Of a stretch of 64,000 nt of DNA, positions 47,023-56,991 are shown one piece after another; the first letter of the stretch is position 1; each line of letters starts with the position of its first letter. Under the pieces are notes generated by a model. That model worked only from the letters and a program-made list of their open reading frames with translations. It was not told where the DNA came from and did not search any database. The stretch is from Rheinheimera sp. UJ63 (GTDB lineage Bacteria > Pseudomonadota > Gammaproteobacteria > Enterobacterales > Alteromonadaceae): positions 1 through 64,000 of the forward strand of contig NZ_JAKGTQ010000005.1 in the NCBI RefSeq assembly GCF_021568285.1, written 5' to 3'. A program made the translations under genes and the position numbers.

Positions 47023-48147
47023 ATGCCATATCAAAGAGTGTCGATAGCCCAATTACAGCCCGGCAGCTATATTGTCAAAGTGCTGGAGCAAACCGGACAA
47101 CTGGCCATCAAACATGCTGGCTTTGTCCGCACACGTGAAAGCATCCGCAATTTAAAAAATCAGGGCGTGCTTGTGGTTGCCATTGACCCGAGCAAACAAC
47201 TGACCCCACGCCCAGTCGAAACAAAACCGCCACCACCTGAAAAAGAGCCCGAAGCATTTCGCGCAGTATTTGCCGAAGAGCAACCCAAAGCCGAGCGCAG
47301 TTTAGAGCAAACCAAAAAAACACAGCAGCAGGTGCTAAAAGCCGCCGCCAACGAAGAGCCTATTGATTTGAGCCTGGTACATGAAGTCAGTGCCGGATTA
47401 TTTGATTCGGTTAGTCGCAATCCGGATGTTTTGCTGTATTTGACTCGTATCGCCGAAAAAAGCGATATGCTGCTACAACACTCCATTAACTGTGCCGTTT
47501 ATATGGCCGCTTTCGCCCGTTTTTTAAATTTCCCCAAACACAAAGTCCAAAACCTGATCACGGCAGCCTTGTTACATGATGTGGGTAAAGCGCAACAGCC
47601 GATGCTGTTGCAACAACCCGATGCTAACGCCATTAGCACCAGTTTGATGGTGTTGCAGCAAAGCACGGCTTTGGCTGGCGAAGTGTCTTTTTGGATCAGC
47701 CAACATTGTGCCTTGTTAGATGGCAGTGGCTCACCGCCGCTCCAAGAACAACAAATCAGTAATGGTAGCCGTATGCTAACCATCGTTAATTTGTATGAGA
47801 AATTAAGTAATGTGCAAACCAGCTACGTGAATCCGCTTAATGTGATCCGGCAACTGATGGCGATGGCGCCAGCACAATTGGATAATAGTTTATTACAATT
47901 GTTCATTAAATGTATTGGCGTTTACCCGCCGGGTAGCGTGGTACGCTTAACGACTGGGCGGCTAGCCTTAGTACTGGAGAATAATCAGAAAAAGCCGACG
48001 TTGCCACGGGTAAAGGTGTTTTACCACAGTGTGCATCAGCATCATCTGCCGCCGCGAGTCATCGATTTATCGCGGCAGCAAGAAGAACAAATAGAAGGCT
48101 GTGTTGATTTAAGAAAATATGGTTTAGAAGTACGTAACTATTTGTAA
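47023..48147 (+). CDS. DUF3391/HD domain protein with degenerate HD-GYP motif
   Basis: A 374-aa protein. Residues 1-65 form the DUF3391 domain (VSIAQLQPGSYIVKVL...FVRTRESIRNL) usual in front of HD-GYP phosphodiesterases for cyclic di-GMP. The HD pair is present (AALLHDVGKAQ), but HHExxDGxGYP reads QHCALLDGSGSPP: one histidine and the GYP tripeptide are lost. The catalytic activity is therefore doubtful and it may be a binding or sensor protein. About 250 residues of helical domain follow the linker. Confidence 0.85.
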   Translation: MPYQRVSIAQLQPGSYIVKVLEQTGQLAIKHAGFVRTRESIRNLKNQGVLVVAIDPSKQLTPRPVETKPPPPEKEPEAFRAVFAEEQPKAERSLEQTKKTQQQVLKAAANEEPIDLSLVHEVSAGLFDSVSRNPDVLLYLTRIAEKSDMLLQHSINCAVYMAAFARFLNFPKHKVQNLITAALLHDVGKAQQPMLLQQPDANAISTSLMVLQQSTALAGEVSFWISQHCALLDGSGSPPLQEQQISNGSRMLTIVNLYEKLSNVQTSYVNPLNVIRQLMAMAPAQLDNSLLQLFIKCIGVYPPGSVVRLTTGRLALVLENNQKKPTLPRVKVFYHSVHQHHLPPRVIDLSRQQEEQIEGCVDLRKYGLEVRNYL

Positions 48148-48148
48148 C

Positions 48149-48859
48149 TCACCACTCGCTTAACGCCCGCATACTAAAAAGTTGTTGGCCAAATTCGAGC
48201 AACACATATTGCGGTGTAATTTCCCGTAAGCGCACGTCAGCCGTGATCCATTGCCCTTCTTGTAATGATTTACCATTCACTTTCACCCAGCGCTGAGCGG
48301 GCTGGGTAGCAAAAACATGGGCTTCAAAACGTAACTTCGGTAATTGCCGCTGTAAAGTGAGATCCAGCATGGCGATATCTTGTGCCGGCGCACTGTGTGT
48401 TGTCAGATTATTCGAGGCAGAACGTGGATTACCTGCTGTTTCGGCCAGCGCACTGGCAAAACGCTCACGTAACTCAGCCGAGATTTCCGGATCGTTCACC
48501 GGCTCAGCTTGTGGCGTATTCGCTGTCACGGTTACCATCTGTGGCTCAGGCGCAAAACGCTCTGGCTCAGCGGCCGGTTCTGGCTCTGTTGTTGCAACCA
48601 CCGGTGCTTCAACCGCTTTAGTCTCTAGGGTTTTTGCGATTAACGCTGGGCCTGCGGGTTGCGCCACCTCGGGGATCAGTGCGGCCGGTTGAGTCACATC
48701 GCTTGGCGATTGTTTGCTGGCTAACAGCATATAACCGGCTACAAAACCAAGGGTGGTGGCTAAAATTAAGGCAAGGCTAATTGCCACATTGCGCCAAAAG
48801 GTGGATGGCACCTGAGGCGCGGGTTGTTGCTGTTTTAACGCATCCATTAAAATGGACAT
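48149..48859 (-). CDS. gspB: Type II secretion assembly protein GspB
   Basis: A 236-aa inner-membrane protein. ATG 48859 is chosen because GGAGAG precedes it and the protein then opens SILMDALKQQQ, typical of GspB/ExeB. One membrane helix (about 20-42) is followed by a Pro/Ala/Glu-rich periplasmic linker and a C-terminal GspB domain (about 165-236: LRFEAHVFATQPAQRWVKVNGKSLQEGQWI). With GspA it helps to insert the secretin ring through the peptidoglycan. It starts six bases after the gspA stop. Confidence 0.85.
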   Translation of the reverse strand: MSILMDALKQQQPAPQVPSTFWRNVAISLALILATTLGFVAGYMLLASKQSPSDVTQPAALIPEVAQPAGPALIAKTLETKAVEAPVVATTEPEPAAEPERFAPEPQMVTVTANTPQAEPVNDPEISAELRERFASALAETAGNPRSASNNLTTHSAPAQDIAMLDLTLQRQLPKLRFEAHVFATQPAQRWVKVNGKSLQEGQWITADVRLREITPQYVLLEFGQQLFSMRALSEW

Positions 48860-48864
48860 AATCT

Positions 48865-49794
48865 TTACTCTCCGCGCAGTATCGGCACAATTTGTAGCGC
48901 CAATAAAAACCCGAACATTATACCTAATAGCGCTAACAGCGGCCATAACCAGTTAGGTAAAGCTTGTCGCTGACTTGTGGCTGGGTGACTAGGCAAAATT
49001 TCGGCTGCTGCCCGTTGCACATGTGTTAATTCGACTAACGCTTGCTGTTGACTATAAGCTGCTAATAACGCTCTGTCGGCGAGTAAATTCAATAACCGTG
49101 GAATACCGCCGCTTAATTCAAACAGTTTTTTTACCGCCTTGTCACTGAATACCGGTCGCTGGCAACCCGCCACTTGCAGACGATAACGCATATATTGCTG
49201 CACTTCGGCTAAATTAAGCGGCAATAAATGATAACGCGCCGTAATGCGCTGAGCTAATTGCCGTAAATCGTTACGTTGCAACAGCTGCTGTAATTCTGGC
49301 TGGCCAATTAAAATCACCTGCAGTAATTTCTTGGTATTTGTTTCTAAATTGGTGAGCAAGCGTAACTGTTCCAATACAGCAGGCTGTAAATGCTGGGCTT
49401 CATCAATAATTAAAATGGTTTTCTTGCCGGCATCATGGTTTTTTTGCAACCGTTGGGTAATTTTGTCGCCTAATAGTTTTAAGCTCGCATCGGTTTTGCG
49501 GTAACGAATTTTCAACTCGTCACAAATGGCCGCCAGTAATTCTAATTCCGATAACGTTGGGTTAAGAATAAACGCCACATCGGTGGTCTCGTCTAACTCT
49601 TGCAGCAAACTGCGTGAGACGGTCGTTTTACCGGTACCTACTTCGCCGGTCAGTAGCACAAAGCCGCCGGCATCCCCCAAGCCATAACGCAAATGGGCTA
49701 ACGCTTCAGCATGACGTGGGCTGAGATACATAAAGTCGGGATTCGGCGCTATTGAAAATGGCGCACTGTTTAAACCAAAAAATCCGGTGTACAT
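48865..49794 (-). CDS. gspA: ATPase GspA/ExeA of the type II secretion assembly pair
   Basis: A 309-aa AAA-type ATPase. The family opening [20 protein letters not shown], Walker [10 protein letters not shown] near 50-58, Walker [11 protein letters not shown] and the [21 protein letters not shown] sensor region are present, with a C-terminal membrane helix ([19 protein letters not shown]). In longer ExeA proteins a peptidoglycan-binding domain follows; here the protein stops just after the helix. Upstream of gspB in the same direction. Confidence 0.88.
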   Translation of the reverse strand: MYTGFFGLNSAPFSIAPNPDFMYLSPRHAEALAHLRYGLGDAGGFVLLTGEVGTGKTTVSRSLLQELDETTDVAFILNPTLSELELLAAICDELKIRYRKTDASLKLLGDKITQRLQKNHDAGKKTILIIDEAQHLQPAVLEQLRLLTNLETNTKKLLQVILIGQPELQQLLQRNDLRQLAQRITARYHLLPLNLAEVQQYMRYRLQVAGCQRPVFSDKAVKKLFELSGGIPRLLNLLADRALLAAYSQQQALVELTHVQRAAAEILPSHPATSQRQALPNWLWPLLALLGIMFGFLLALQIVPILRGE

Positions 49795-49835
49795 CACATT
49801 CCTTTAGCACTGCATTTCATCGCAAGGCAGGTATA

Positions 49836-51098
49836 ATGGCAAAAAAACCAGCAGCAGGAAAGCTTGTGCAAATTTATCTTGTCGGCGGCGCAGTTCGCGA
49901 TCAATTACTCGGTTACCCTTTTCACGAACGCGATTGGGTGGTTGTGGGGGCAACACCTGCAGAATTACTCAGCCAAGGCTACCAACAAGTCGGTAAAGAC
50001 TTCCCGGTATTTCTGCACCCCAAAACGAAAGAGGAATATGCCTTAGCGCGCACAGAGCGCAAAGCGGGTTCAGGTTATACTGGTTTTACGGTATACGCCG
50101 CCCCAGATGTCACTTTGGAACAAGATTTAGCCCGGCGCGATCTGACCATCAATGCCATCGCCCAAGACGCTGCAGGAAACTATATTGATCCTTTTCACGG
50201 CCAGCGTGATATAGAGCAAAAACAGCTACGCCATGTCTCTGACGCCTTTGTTGAAGATCCGCTACGCGTGCTTCGTGTCGCGCGTTTTTATGCGCGTTAT
50301 GCTCATCTGGGTTTTACTGTAGCGCCTGAAACCTTAGCACTGATGACACAGCTTAGTCAGCACGGTGAATTAACCACACTCAGTGCCGAGCGCGTTTGGG
50401 TTGAAACCGCTAAAGCGTTAAATACCGAGCAGCCTGCTGCTTATTTTCAGTTATTACAGCAATGTGGTGCACTGTCGGTATTGATGCCCGAACTTGCCGC
50501 ACTTTGGGGCGTACCACAACCCGAGAAATGGCATCCAGAAATTGATAGCGGCATTCATAGCTTATTAGTGCTGCAACAAGCGGCCACGTTAAGTCAACGC
50601 TTAGATATCCGCTTTGCTGCTTTGGTGCATGATGTAGGGAAAGGGCTGACGCCAACAGCAGAATTACCCGCCCATCATGGTCATGAACATCGTGGTTTAG
50701 CGCTCATTACGGCGTTATGTAAAAGACTACGCGTACCCAACGACTGTCGCGATCTGGCATTGTTGGTCTGTGAATACCATCAACTGATCCATCGGGCAGC
50801 AGAACTTAATGCTAAAACCGTATTAAAACTGTTTAACGCTATCGATTTGTGGCGAAAGCCTGAGCGTTTGAGCGATATTTTACTGTGCTGTACCGCTGAT
50901 TTACGCGGTAGAACAGGCTTTGAACAGGCAGACTACCCGCCCGCAGTGCTGTTACCCAAGCTGGCCGAAGCAGCGATGGCGGTAAGTGCAAAAGCCCTGA
51001 TCGCACAGGGCATAACAGGGCCCGCCATTAAAGAGGCCTTGCAACAAGCACGCTTACAAGCCATTAGCCACGCACAACAAACGCTAAATGGTAATTAG
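49836..51098 (+). CDS. cca: tRNA CCA-adding enzyme (multifunctional CCA protein)
   Basis: A 420-aa nucleotidyltransferase that builds or repairs the CCA 3' end of tRNAs. A GTG at 49866, preceded by AGGAAA, would give 410 aa and the start [12 protein letters not shown], close to the 412 aa of E. coli Cca; ATG 49836 is kept but the choice is open. Signatures: [29 protein letters not shown] and [11 protein letters not shown]; the later HD segment ([14 protein letters not shown]) indicates the phosphatase/phosphodiesterase half of the enterobacterial form. Confidence 0.94.
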   Translation: MAKKPAAGKLVQIYLVGGAVRDQLLGYPFHERDWVVVGATPAELLSQGYQQVGKDFPVFLHPKTKEEYALARTERKAGSGYTGFTVYAAPDVTLEQDLARRDLTINAIAQDAAGNYIDPFHGQRDIEQKQLRHVSDAFVEDPLRVLRVARFYARYAHLGFTVAPETLALMTQLSQHGELTTLSAERVWVETAKALNTEQPAAYFQLLQQCGALSVLMPELAALWGVPQPEKWHPEIDSGIHSLLVLQQAATLSQRLDIRFAALVHDVGKGLTPTAELPAHHGHEHRGLALITALCKRLRVPNDCRDLALLVCEYHQLIHRAAELNAKTVLKLFNAIDLWRKPERLSDILLCCTADLRGRTGFEQADYPPAVLLPKLAEAAMAVSAKALIAQGITGPAIKEALQQARLQAISHAQQTLNGN

Positions 51099-51901
51099 CT
51101 CGCAGACAGGCTTAAAAACGCCATCAAGCCGATACCTAGCAACATGCGGTAAATGACAAAGGGCAACATGCCCATGCGGCTGATAATTTTTAAAAAGAAG
51201 TGAATACAAATGGTGGCACTGATAAAGGATAACAATACCCCTAACAAGATGCCGCCCACATCATACTCGGCTGGCTCACTGAGCAGTTTGCTGGCCTGAT
51301 AGCCACCGCTGAGTACGATGATCGGGATCGACAGTAAAAATGAAAAACGCGCAGCGCTAACTTTATCTAAACCAATTAACATAGCCGCCGTCATGGTGAT
51401 CCCCGAACGCGACGTACCCGGGATTAAGGCAATGGCTTGGGCAAAACCAATAAACAAAGTTTGCTTTAAGGTTAATGCATTCATCGGAATATGCTGTTTT
51501 GCCGTAACATCAGCCCACCATAGCGCCAAACCAAAAACGATGGTGGTGATAGCAATCACCCAAGGTGAACGTAAAAAGGTTTCAATTAAATCGGCCGCCA
51601 ATAAGCCTGCCAAGGCTGCGGGGATCGTGGCTAAAATCACCCACCATGCCAACTTACTATCCGTGCTGTGGTTACCGCCTAGGCTTTTCACCCAACCCAC
51701 AGTTAAATTGCCAATATCCTGTCGAAAATACAGCATCACTGCCAACAAGGTACCGACATGCACCGCGACATCAAAAGCAATACCCTGATCTTGCCAGCCC
51801 AAAACGGCAGAGGGCAAAATTAAATGGGCCGAAGAGGAAATAGGTAAAAACTCGGTTAATCCTTGGATTAAAGACAGGATAATAACTTCAATGGTACTCA
51901 A
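51095..51901 (-). CDS. uppP: Undecaprenyl-diphosphate phosphatase
   Basis: A 268-aa inner-membrane enzyme recycling the undecaprenyl carrier for peptidoglycan synthesis. Two catalytic motifs are visible: [10 protein letters not shown] near 20-29 and [11 protein letters not shown] near 160-170. About eight membrane helices. Its end overlaps the convergent cca stop by four bases and its start overlaps the folK end. Confidence 0.96.
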   Translation of the reverse strand: MSTIEVIILSLIQGLTEFLPISSSAHLILPSAVLGWQDQGIAFDVAVHVGTLLAVMLYFRQDIGNLTVGWVKSLGGNHSTDSKLAWWVILATIPAALAGLLAADLIETFLRSPWVIAITTIVFGLALWWADVTAKQHIPMNALTLKQTLFIGFAQAIALIPGTSRSGITMTAAMLIGLDKVSAARFSFLLSIPIIVLSGGYQASKLLSEPAEYDVGGILLGVLLSFISATICIHFFLKIISRMGMLPFVIYRMLLGIGLMAFLSLSAS

Positions 51902-52392
51902 GTTGGCTCACTCCATGAAAATTCAACGGGCCATATTTTTTGGGATTGGTTGTAGCCCTGCCATAAAGCGGCATAGCTTAAACCGGTGGTAGGATGGATC
52001 TCATCTGCGGCAATTTCAGCCAAAGGCCACAGTACAAAAGCATTCTCGGTAATTTCTGCCCGAGGTAACACCACGGGTGAATCACAGATTTGCTGATCGT
52101 AGGTCAACAAATCTAAATCCAGAGTACGACCAGAAAACTTTTCGGCACCACGCACGCGACCAAATTGATCTTCAATGCGCTTTAATAAACTAATGCAATC
52201 AACAATAGATAAATCGGTGTCTGCACCGAGCACCATATTAAAAAAGTCATCGCCAACAAACCCCACGGCTTCACTTTGATAAACAGAAGATAACGTTACC
52301 GCACTCAGTTCACTGACTAAGGCGCGTACACCATGGCGCACATGAAAATCACGATTAATGTTAGAACCTACACTAATATAAATACGTGGCAT
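51898..52392 (-). CDS. folK: 6-hydroxymethyl-7,8-dihydropterin pyrophosphokinase
   Basis: A 164-aa folate-pathway enzyme. The opening [17 protein letters not shown], and the signature [12 protein letters not shown] (ATP/Mg and pterin site) followed by [19 protein letters not shown] are standard. It overlaps uppP and abuts folB, giving a folate pair. Confidence 0.93.
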   Translation of the reverse strand: MPRIYISVGSNINRDFHVRHGVRALVSELSAVTLSSVYQSEAVGFVGDDFFNMVLGADTDLSIVDCISLLKRIEDQFGRVRGAEKFSGRTLDLDLLTYDQQICDSPVVLPRAEITENAFVLWPLAEIAADEIHPTTGLSYAALWQGYNQSQKIWPVEFSWSEPT

Positions 52393-52757
52393 CAGTGATT
52401 AACCTCTGGCGCAAAGCGCGTGATCTGTACCCCGACCGTTTGCGCTTGAGGCACCGCACCGGGTTTACTGACCGTCACTTCCACTTGGCTGGTACTAAAT
52501 TCTGTTAATAACAATTGCGCCACGCGCTCAGCCACTGTTTCAATTAATTCAATAGGTTCGGCAGTAATCAACTCAATCACGCGGGCACTAATCACTGCAT
52601 AATCAAGTGTTAAGCGAATATCATCTGCTTGAGCGGCAGCCCGCTGATCGGCGGTTAAGCGAAGATCTAACAGCAAGCGCTGCTTGATTGTTTTTTCCCA
52701 GTCGTACACGCCAATCACGGTATCAACCTGTAGCTGCTTGATAAAAACGATGTCCAT
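52392..52757 (-). CDS. folB: Dihydroneopterin aldolase
   Basis: A 121-aa enzyme of folate synthesis acting just before FolK. ATG 52757 is chosen because the protein then opens MDIVFIKQLQVDTVIGVYDWE, which matches E. coli FolB (122 aa). The catalytic Glu of GVYDWEK and Lys of VSKPGA are present. Confidence 0.95.
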   Translation of the reverse strand: MDIVFIKQLQVDTVIGVYDWEKTIKQRLLLDLRLTADQRAAAQADDIRLTLDYAVISARVIELITAEPIELIETVAERVAQLLLTEFSTSQVEVTVSKPGAVPQAQTVGVQITRFAPEVNH

Positions 52758-52894
52758 CCAGTTAATTCCGCATTGCGTTATTTTTCGTTTCAGGTAGGCT
52801 GGTCGGATAGAATATATACAGCAACGCCCGTATTTTGCTGTCCGACAAATATGCCGCAATAGTATCGTAAAAAAGGGTGCTGAGGAACCATGGA

Positions 52895-53500
52895 ATGACC
52901 CTGCTGATCTTGTTAATGATGCTTATTGCTTACCTGCTAGGTTCTATCTCTTCGGCTGTGCTGGTTTGCCAACTTTTTCGCTTACCTGACCCACGTTTTC
53001 ACGGCTCGGGTAACCCTGGTACCACTAATGTGCTGCGCCTTGGCGGTAAATTCCCGGCCGTTTTGGTCTTAGTGTTCGATATTCTCAAAGGCACTATTCC
53101 GGTTTGGGGCTCTTATTTCTTAAAAATCGAACCGGTCTGGTTAGGGGCTGTGGGTATTTGCGCCTGTATCGGTCACATTTATCCGATATTTTTTGGTTTT
53201 AAAGGCGGAAAAGCCGTTGCCACCGCGTTAGGGGCAATGATGCCGATTGGCTTAGATTTAGCGGGTTTATTAATTGGCTCTTGGCTAACAGTGGTATTAG
53301 TAACGGGTTACTCTTCGCTGGGCGCAATAATGACCGTGGCTTTGGCACCGCTATTTACCTGGTGGATTAAACCTTTATATACCCTGCCGGTGTTTATGCT
53401 TAGCCTGCTGATTATTGCACGGCATCGTGAAAACATTTTACGCCTCTACCGCGGCCAAGAAAGTAAAATTTGGGATAAATCAAAACGGGTGCGTGAATAA
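52895..53500 (+). CDS. plsY: Acyl-phosphate glycerol-3-phosphate acyltransferase
   Basis: A 201-aa inner-membrane enzyme starting glycerophospholipid synthesis. ATG 52895 follows TGAGGA. Motifs: [29 protein letters not shown] and the third loop [16 protein letters not shown], where the usual GKGVAT reads GKAVAT. Divergent from folB, with the same gene order as E. coli. Confidence 0.94.
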   Translation: MTLLILLMMLIAYLLGSISSAVLVCQLFRLPDPRFHGSGNPGTTNVLRLGGKFPAVLVLVFDILKGTIPVWGSYFLKIEPVWLGAVGICACIGHIYPIFFGFKGGKAVATALGAMMPIGLDLAGLLIGSWLTVVLVTGYSSLGAIMTVALAPLFTWWIKPLYTLPVFMLSLLIIARHRENILRLYRGQESKIWDKSKRVRE

Positions 53501-53516
53501 GCACCCGAGATTTTTA
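53486..53516 (+). terminator. plsY terminator overlapping its stop codon
   Basis: A 7-bp stem CGGGTGC/GCACCCG with an 8-base loop containing the stop codon, followed by AGATTTTT. Confidence 0.75.
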
Positions 53517-54527
53517 TAGCGCAGGTAACTGCTCTAGCGGCCAACGTGGCGTTACACCTATGGTTAAATCTTGCTGTTGCCCAGCCTTTAAACGCTGATA
53601 ACCCGCAAACGCAATCATCGCGCCATTGTCAGTACAAAACTCCTTGCGCGGATAATACACCTTACCCCCTAAACTACTGAGCAGCTCGGCTAATTGGTGT
53701 TGCAGCGATTCATTCGCGCTAACCCCACCGGCAATCACTAAACGCTTATAGCCGGTTTCTGCCAAGGCACGACGGCATTTAATCAAAAGGGTATCAACCA
53801 CTGCTTGCTGAAATGAGGCGGCAATATCAGCTTGCACCTGTAAAGCGTTGCCTTCTTTTTGAATCACCATAGAGGCAGCTGTTTTTAAACCGCTAAAACT
53901 AAAATCTAAACCAGGACGGTCAGTCATCGGCCGCGGGAATGGGTATTTTTTAGCATCGCCCGTTTTCGCTAACTTAGCCAGTAACGGGCCGCCAGGGTAA
54001 TCTAAACCCATTAACTTCGCTGTTTTATCAAAAGCTTCACCGGCAGCATCATCAATTGACTCGCCCAGCAAACGGTATTGACCAATGCCCTCTACCGCCA
54101 CTAATTGCGTATGGCCGCCCGACACTAATAACGCTAAAAACGGAAAGGCCGGTACGTCTTCTTCAAGCATGGGCGCCAGTAAATGCCCTTCCATATGATG
54201 CACCGCCAGCGCCGGTTTCTGCCATGCAAAAGCTAAGCTGCGTCCCAAAGTGGCCCCCACCAACAAGGCGCCAGCCAAACCTGGCCCCGCCGTATAAGCA
54301 ACACCATCAATATCTGCCGCCGTTAAACCGGCTTCTTTTAAAGCTTGTTTAATCAAGGGTAAGGTTTTGCGCACATGATCGCGTGACGCTAACTCAGGCA
54401 CCACGCCACCGTAATCAGCATGAATAGGGATTTGGCTGTATAACACATGGCTAAGCAGCCCTTTTTCACCATCATAAATGGCGATACCGGTTTCATCACA
54501 AGAGGTTTCGATACCTAATACACGCAT
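53514..54527 (-). CDS. tsaD: tRNA N6-threonylcarbamoyladenosine transferase TsaD
   Basis: A 337-aa enzyme that makes t6A at position 37 of ANN-decoding tRNAs. The opening [15 protein letters not shown], the metal-binding [11 protein letters not shown] and the nucleotide-fold segments LVSGGHTQL and [12 protein letters not shown] are all present. It is divergent from rpsU as in E. coli. Confidence 0.97.
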   Translation of the reverse strand: MRVLGIETSCDETGIAIYDGEKGLLSHVLYSQIPIHADYGGVVPELASRDHVRKTLPLIKQALKEAGLTAADIDGVAYTAGPGLAGALLVGATLGRSLAFAWQKPALAVHHMEGHLLAPMLEEDVPAFPFLALLVSGGHTQLVAVEGIGQYRLLGESIDDAAGEAFDKTAKLMGLDYPGGPLLAKLAKTGDAKKYPFPRPMTDRPGLDFSFSGLKTAASMVIQKEGNALQVQADIAASFQQAVVDTLLIKCRRALAETGYKRLVIAGGVSANESLQHQLAELLSSLGGKVYYPRKEFCTDNGAMIAFAGYQRLKAGQQQDLTIGVTPRWPLEQLPAL

Positions 54528-54690
54528 TCTTAGAGCCTCAGCTGATTATTTGCGCCAAGCACGACGAAAAATGCAGAAAAACGCAAGCAGACGCTGTTTT
54601 TTTCCGTTATGATTGCCGCCCTGAAAACGCGCATTGTAACGGCTTGCAGCACCTATAGCCAGATGATCTGATTTAAGATCGCAGAAGCGC

Positions 54691-54720
54691 TTTACATCTG
54701 GGGCGCTTTTTGCGTAAAAT
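54691..54720 (+). promoter_or_regulatory. Probable sigma-70 promoter of the rpsU-dnaG-rpoD operon
   Basis: TTTACA (54691-54696) and TAAAAT (54715-54720) separated by 18 bases, 63 bases before the rpsU start. Confidence 0.6.
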
Positions 54721-54782
54721 ACCGCACCATTTTTAATCGTATTGGTTAACGACAACCAGTTTTGGCCTGAGGTGAGAATTTA

Positions 54783-54998
54783 ATGCCTGTAGTTAAAGTA
54801 AAAGAAAACGAACCCTTTGACGTAGCTTTACGTCGTTTCAAGCGCTCTTGTGAAAAAGCCGGCGTATTAGCAGACGTTCGTGCAAAAGAGTTCTATGAAA
54901 AACCAACTTGGATTCGTAAGCGTAAGAAAGCAGCAGCGGTAAAACGTCATGCTAAGAAGCTTTCTCGCGAAAACGCACGCCGTATCCGCCTGTACTAA
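54783..54998 (+). CDS. rpsU: 30S ribosomal protein S21
   Basis: A 71-aa basic protein: [20 protein letters not shown], then the basic tail with [24 protein letters not shown]21 helps early mRNA pairing by the 30S subunit. First gene of the classical macromolecular synthesis operon. SD GAGG is 12 bases upstream. Confidence 0.98.
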   Translation: MPVVKVKENEPFDVALRRFKRSCEKAGVLADVRAKEFYEKPTWIRKRKKAAAVKRHAKKLSRENARRIRLY

Positions 54999-55089
54999 TC
55001 TACAGCTGCCGGTTATCGGTAGAAAGCGGAGTGCAGTGCTACTGCCAAGTTAATCACTTGCCGCTTTCGAAACATGCTTTATCTGCACA

Positions 55090-55119
55090 CCGTGTTCTTG
55101 TAACACGGTTTGTCTTTTT
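55090..55119 (+). terminator. Internal terminator/attenuator between rpsU and dnaG
   Basis: A 7-bp stem CCGTGTT/AACACGG with a 5-base loop followed by TTTGTCTTTTT, 92 bases after rpsU. In E. coli a terminator at the same place lowers dnaG relative to rpsU; the position and structure here match. Confidence 0.85.
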
Positions 55120-55145
55120 CTGAAACAGCATTAAAAAGGACAAAA

Positions 55146-56906
55146 GTGGCAGGACAAATTCCCCGTCAATTTATCGATGATGTACTGGCTCGCACCGATA
55201 TTGTTGAGCTAATCGATAAACGCGTACCGTTAAAAAAAGCAGGTAGTCGCAACTACACCGCTTGCTGCCCTTTTCATAACGAAAAAAGCCCCTCTTTTAC
55301 GGTTAGCCCCGATAAGCAGTTTTATCATTGCTTTGGTTGTGGCGCGCACGGTAATGCCATCACCTTTATGATGGAGTTTGAGCAGCTAGAATTTGTTGAA
55401 TCGATTGAAGAGCTTGCCAAAGATCTGCATATGGAAGTGCCGCGTGAGCAAGGCAACCAACCGCACAGGCCGGCACCGCAAGCCGATGATTATAGCTTGA
55501 TGCAAAAAGCGGCTGATTTTTATCAGCAGCAGTTACAACAGCATAGTAAAGCAGCGGAAGTGCAAGCGTATTTAACTCGTCGTGGTTTAAGTGCCCAAAC
55601 CGCTGCCGAATTTCAACTAGGCTATGCCCCAGAAAGCTGGGACGCGCTGCTGAAAGTACTCAGCGGCCAAGGTGGTAAAGCGATACGAGATCAGTTGTTG
55701 CAATTAAAACTGATCAGCCGGAATGAAAATGGCCGTGAGTTTGATTTTTTCCGTGACCGACTGATGTTTCCGATCCGCGATAAGCGCGGTCGAGTCATCG
55801 CTTTTGGTGGTCGAGTACTCGGTGATGGACAACCCAAATACCTTAATTCACCCGAAACAACCTTATTTCATAAAGGTCGGGAGCTTTACGGTTTATATGA
55901 AGCACGCCAACAACCTGGTCATCTAAGCCGACTGTTAGTGGTTGAAGGCTACATGGACGTTGTGGCACTGGCGGAACATGACATTCGCTTTGCTGTAGCC
56001 TGTTTAGGTACGGCGACCACTTCAGATCATATTAATACGTTGTTCCGCTATGCTCCGCAGGTAATTTGTTGTTACGACGGTGATCGCGCCGGTCGCGATG
56101 CAGCATGGCGCGCCTTACAAAATGCCTTGCCGCAATTAAAAGACGGTGTAGAACTTAACTTTGTGTTCTTACCTGATGGCGAAGATCCAGATTCGTTGGT
56201 ACAAAAAGAAGGTAAAGAGGCCTTTTTGGCTCGCTTAGAGCAAGCACAACCGCTGTCACAATATTTATTCGAGCATTTGTTGGTGATGCATGATGTGGCG
56301 ACTGATGCGGGTAAATCGGCACTGGCCAATAAAGGCGCTGAATTAATTAAACAAGTACCCGGCAGTTTTTACCGCGAGCAATTAACCGACAAACTGGATA
56401 ACTTGTTAGGCCGTAAAACACAGCGGACTAAACCCAGCAACGCCAGGCCTGTAGCACCACGCCCAGCCAGTGCTAATCTAAAAATTACACCGATGCGTCG
56501 CGCCATGGCTTTGTTATTACAGTATCCGTCTTTAGCAAAGGTTATGCCCTACGCTCCCGAGCTGGCAACAGCAAGCATTCCTGGCATGAGCTTGTTATTA
56601 AAAATACAAGAACTGCTATTAGAAAAACCCGAGTTAACTACAGCTCAATTGTTGGAATACTGGCGAGATTTGCCTGAGCATGCCATCCTGTTAAAGTTAG
56701 CTACATGGGAGCATCAAATCGAACCGGAACAATTAAGTCAGGATTTTCTCGACACGTTTCACTCGATCGAAGATATATATTTACAACAACGGCTAGAAGC
56801 GTTGGAACGAAAAGATAAATTAAAACAACTAACACAAGCAGAACAACATGAGTATGTTTTGCTGTTAAGAGCTTTAAAAAGCAAAAAACCGCGAACAGTT
56901 GGCTAA
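55146..56906 (+). CDS. dnaG: DNA primase
   Basis: A 586-aa enzyme making RNA primers at the fork. GTG 55146 is chosen: AAAAAGGA precedes it and the protein opens AGQIPRQFIDDVLARTDIVE as in other DnaG. The CHC2 zinc finger (CCPFHNEKSPSF, then CFGCG, about 40-64), TOPRIM core (VVEGYMDVVALAE, CYDGDRAGRDAA) and C-terminal helicase-binding region are all visible. The terminator upstream and a poor start codon fit its low expression. Confidence 0.96.
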   Translation: MAGQIPRQFIDDVLARTDIVELIDKRVPLKKAGSRNYTACCPFHNEKSPSFTVSPDKQFYHCFGCGAHGNAITFMMEFEQLEFVESIEELAKDLHMEVPREQGNQPHRPAPQADDYSLMQKAADFYQQQLQQHSKAAEVQAYLTRRGLSAQTAAEFQLGYAPESWDALLKVLSGQGGKAIRDQLLQLKLISRNENGREFDFFRDRLMFPIRDKRGRVIAFGGRVLGDGQPKYLNSPETTLFHKGRELYGLYEARQQPGHLSRLLVVEGYMDVVALAEHDIRFAVACLGTATTSDHINTLFRYAPQVICCYDGDRAGRDAAWRALQNALPQLKDGVELNFVFLPDGEDPDSLVQKEGKEAFLARLEQAQPLSQYLFEHLLVMHDVATDAGKSALANKGAELIKQVPGSFYREQLTDKLDNLLGRKTQRTKPSNARPVAPRPASANLKITPMRRAMALLLQYPSLAKVMPYAPELATASIPGMSLLLKIQELLLEKPELTTAQLLEYWRDLPEHAILLKLATWEHQIEPEQLSQDFLDTFHSIEDIYLQQRLEALERKDKLKQLTQAEQHEYVLLLRALKSKKPRTVG

Positions 56907-56912
56907 CGCGGC

Positions 56913-56941
56913 TGGCTAGAAAAGCCCCGCTTTGTTATAAT
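56913..56941 (+). promoter_or_regulatory. Possible internal promoter for rpoD
   Basis: A perfect TATAAT at 56936-56941 with a weak -35 (TGGCTA, 56913-56918) 17 bases upstream, in the 85-base dnaG-rpoD gap. E. coli has a separate rpoD promoter, though inside dnaG. Confidence 0.4.
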
Positions 56942-56991
56942 CGCTAGTTCGCATTTTTAGATTAATCAACTTTGGTGGAAGATAAGTCTCT

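Noticed and set aside
54546-54755. A minus-strand ORF of 69 codons upstream of rpsU
   Set aside because: It has no RBS, an unnatural composition, and covers the rpsU promoter region.
56936-56941. A heat-shock promoter before rpoD
   Set aside because: CTAGAAA and CCCC elements are present but wrongly spaced for sigma-32; only the TATAAT is convincing.
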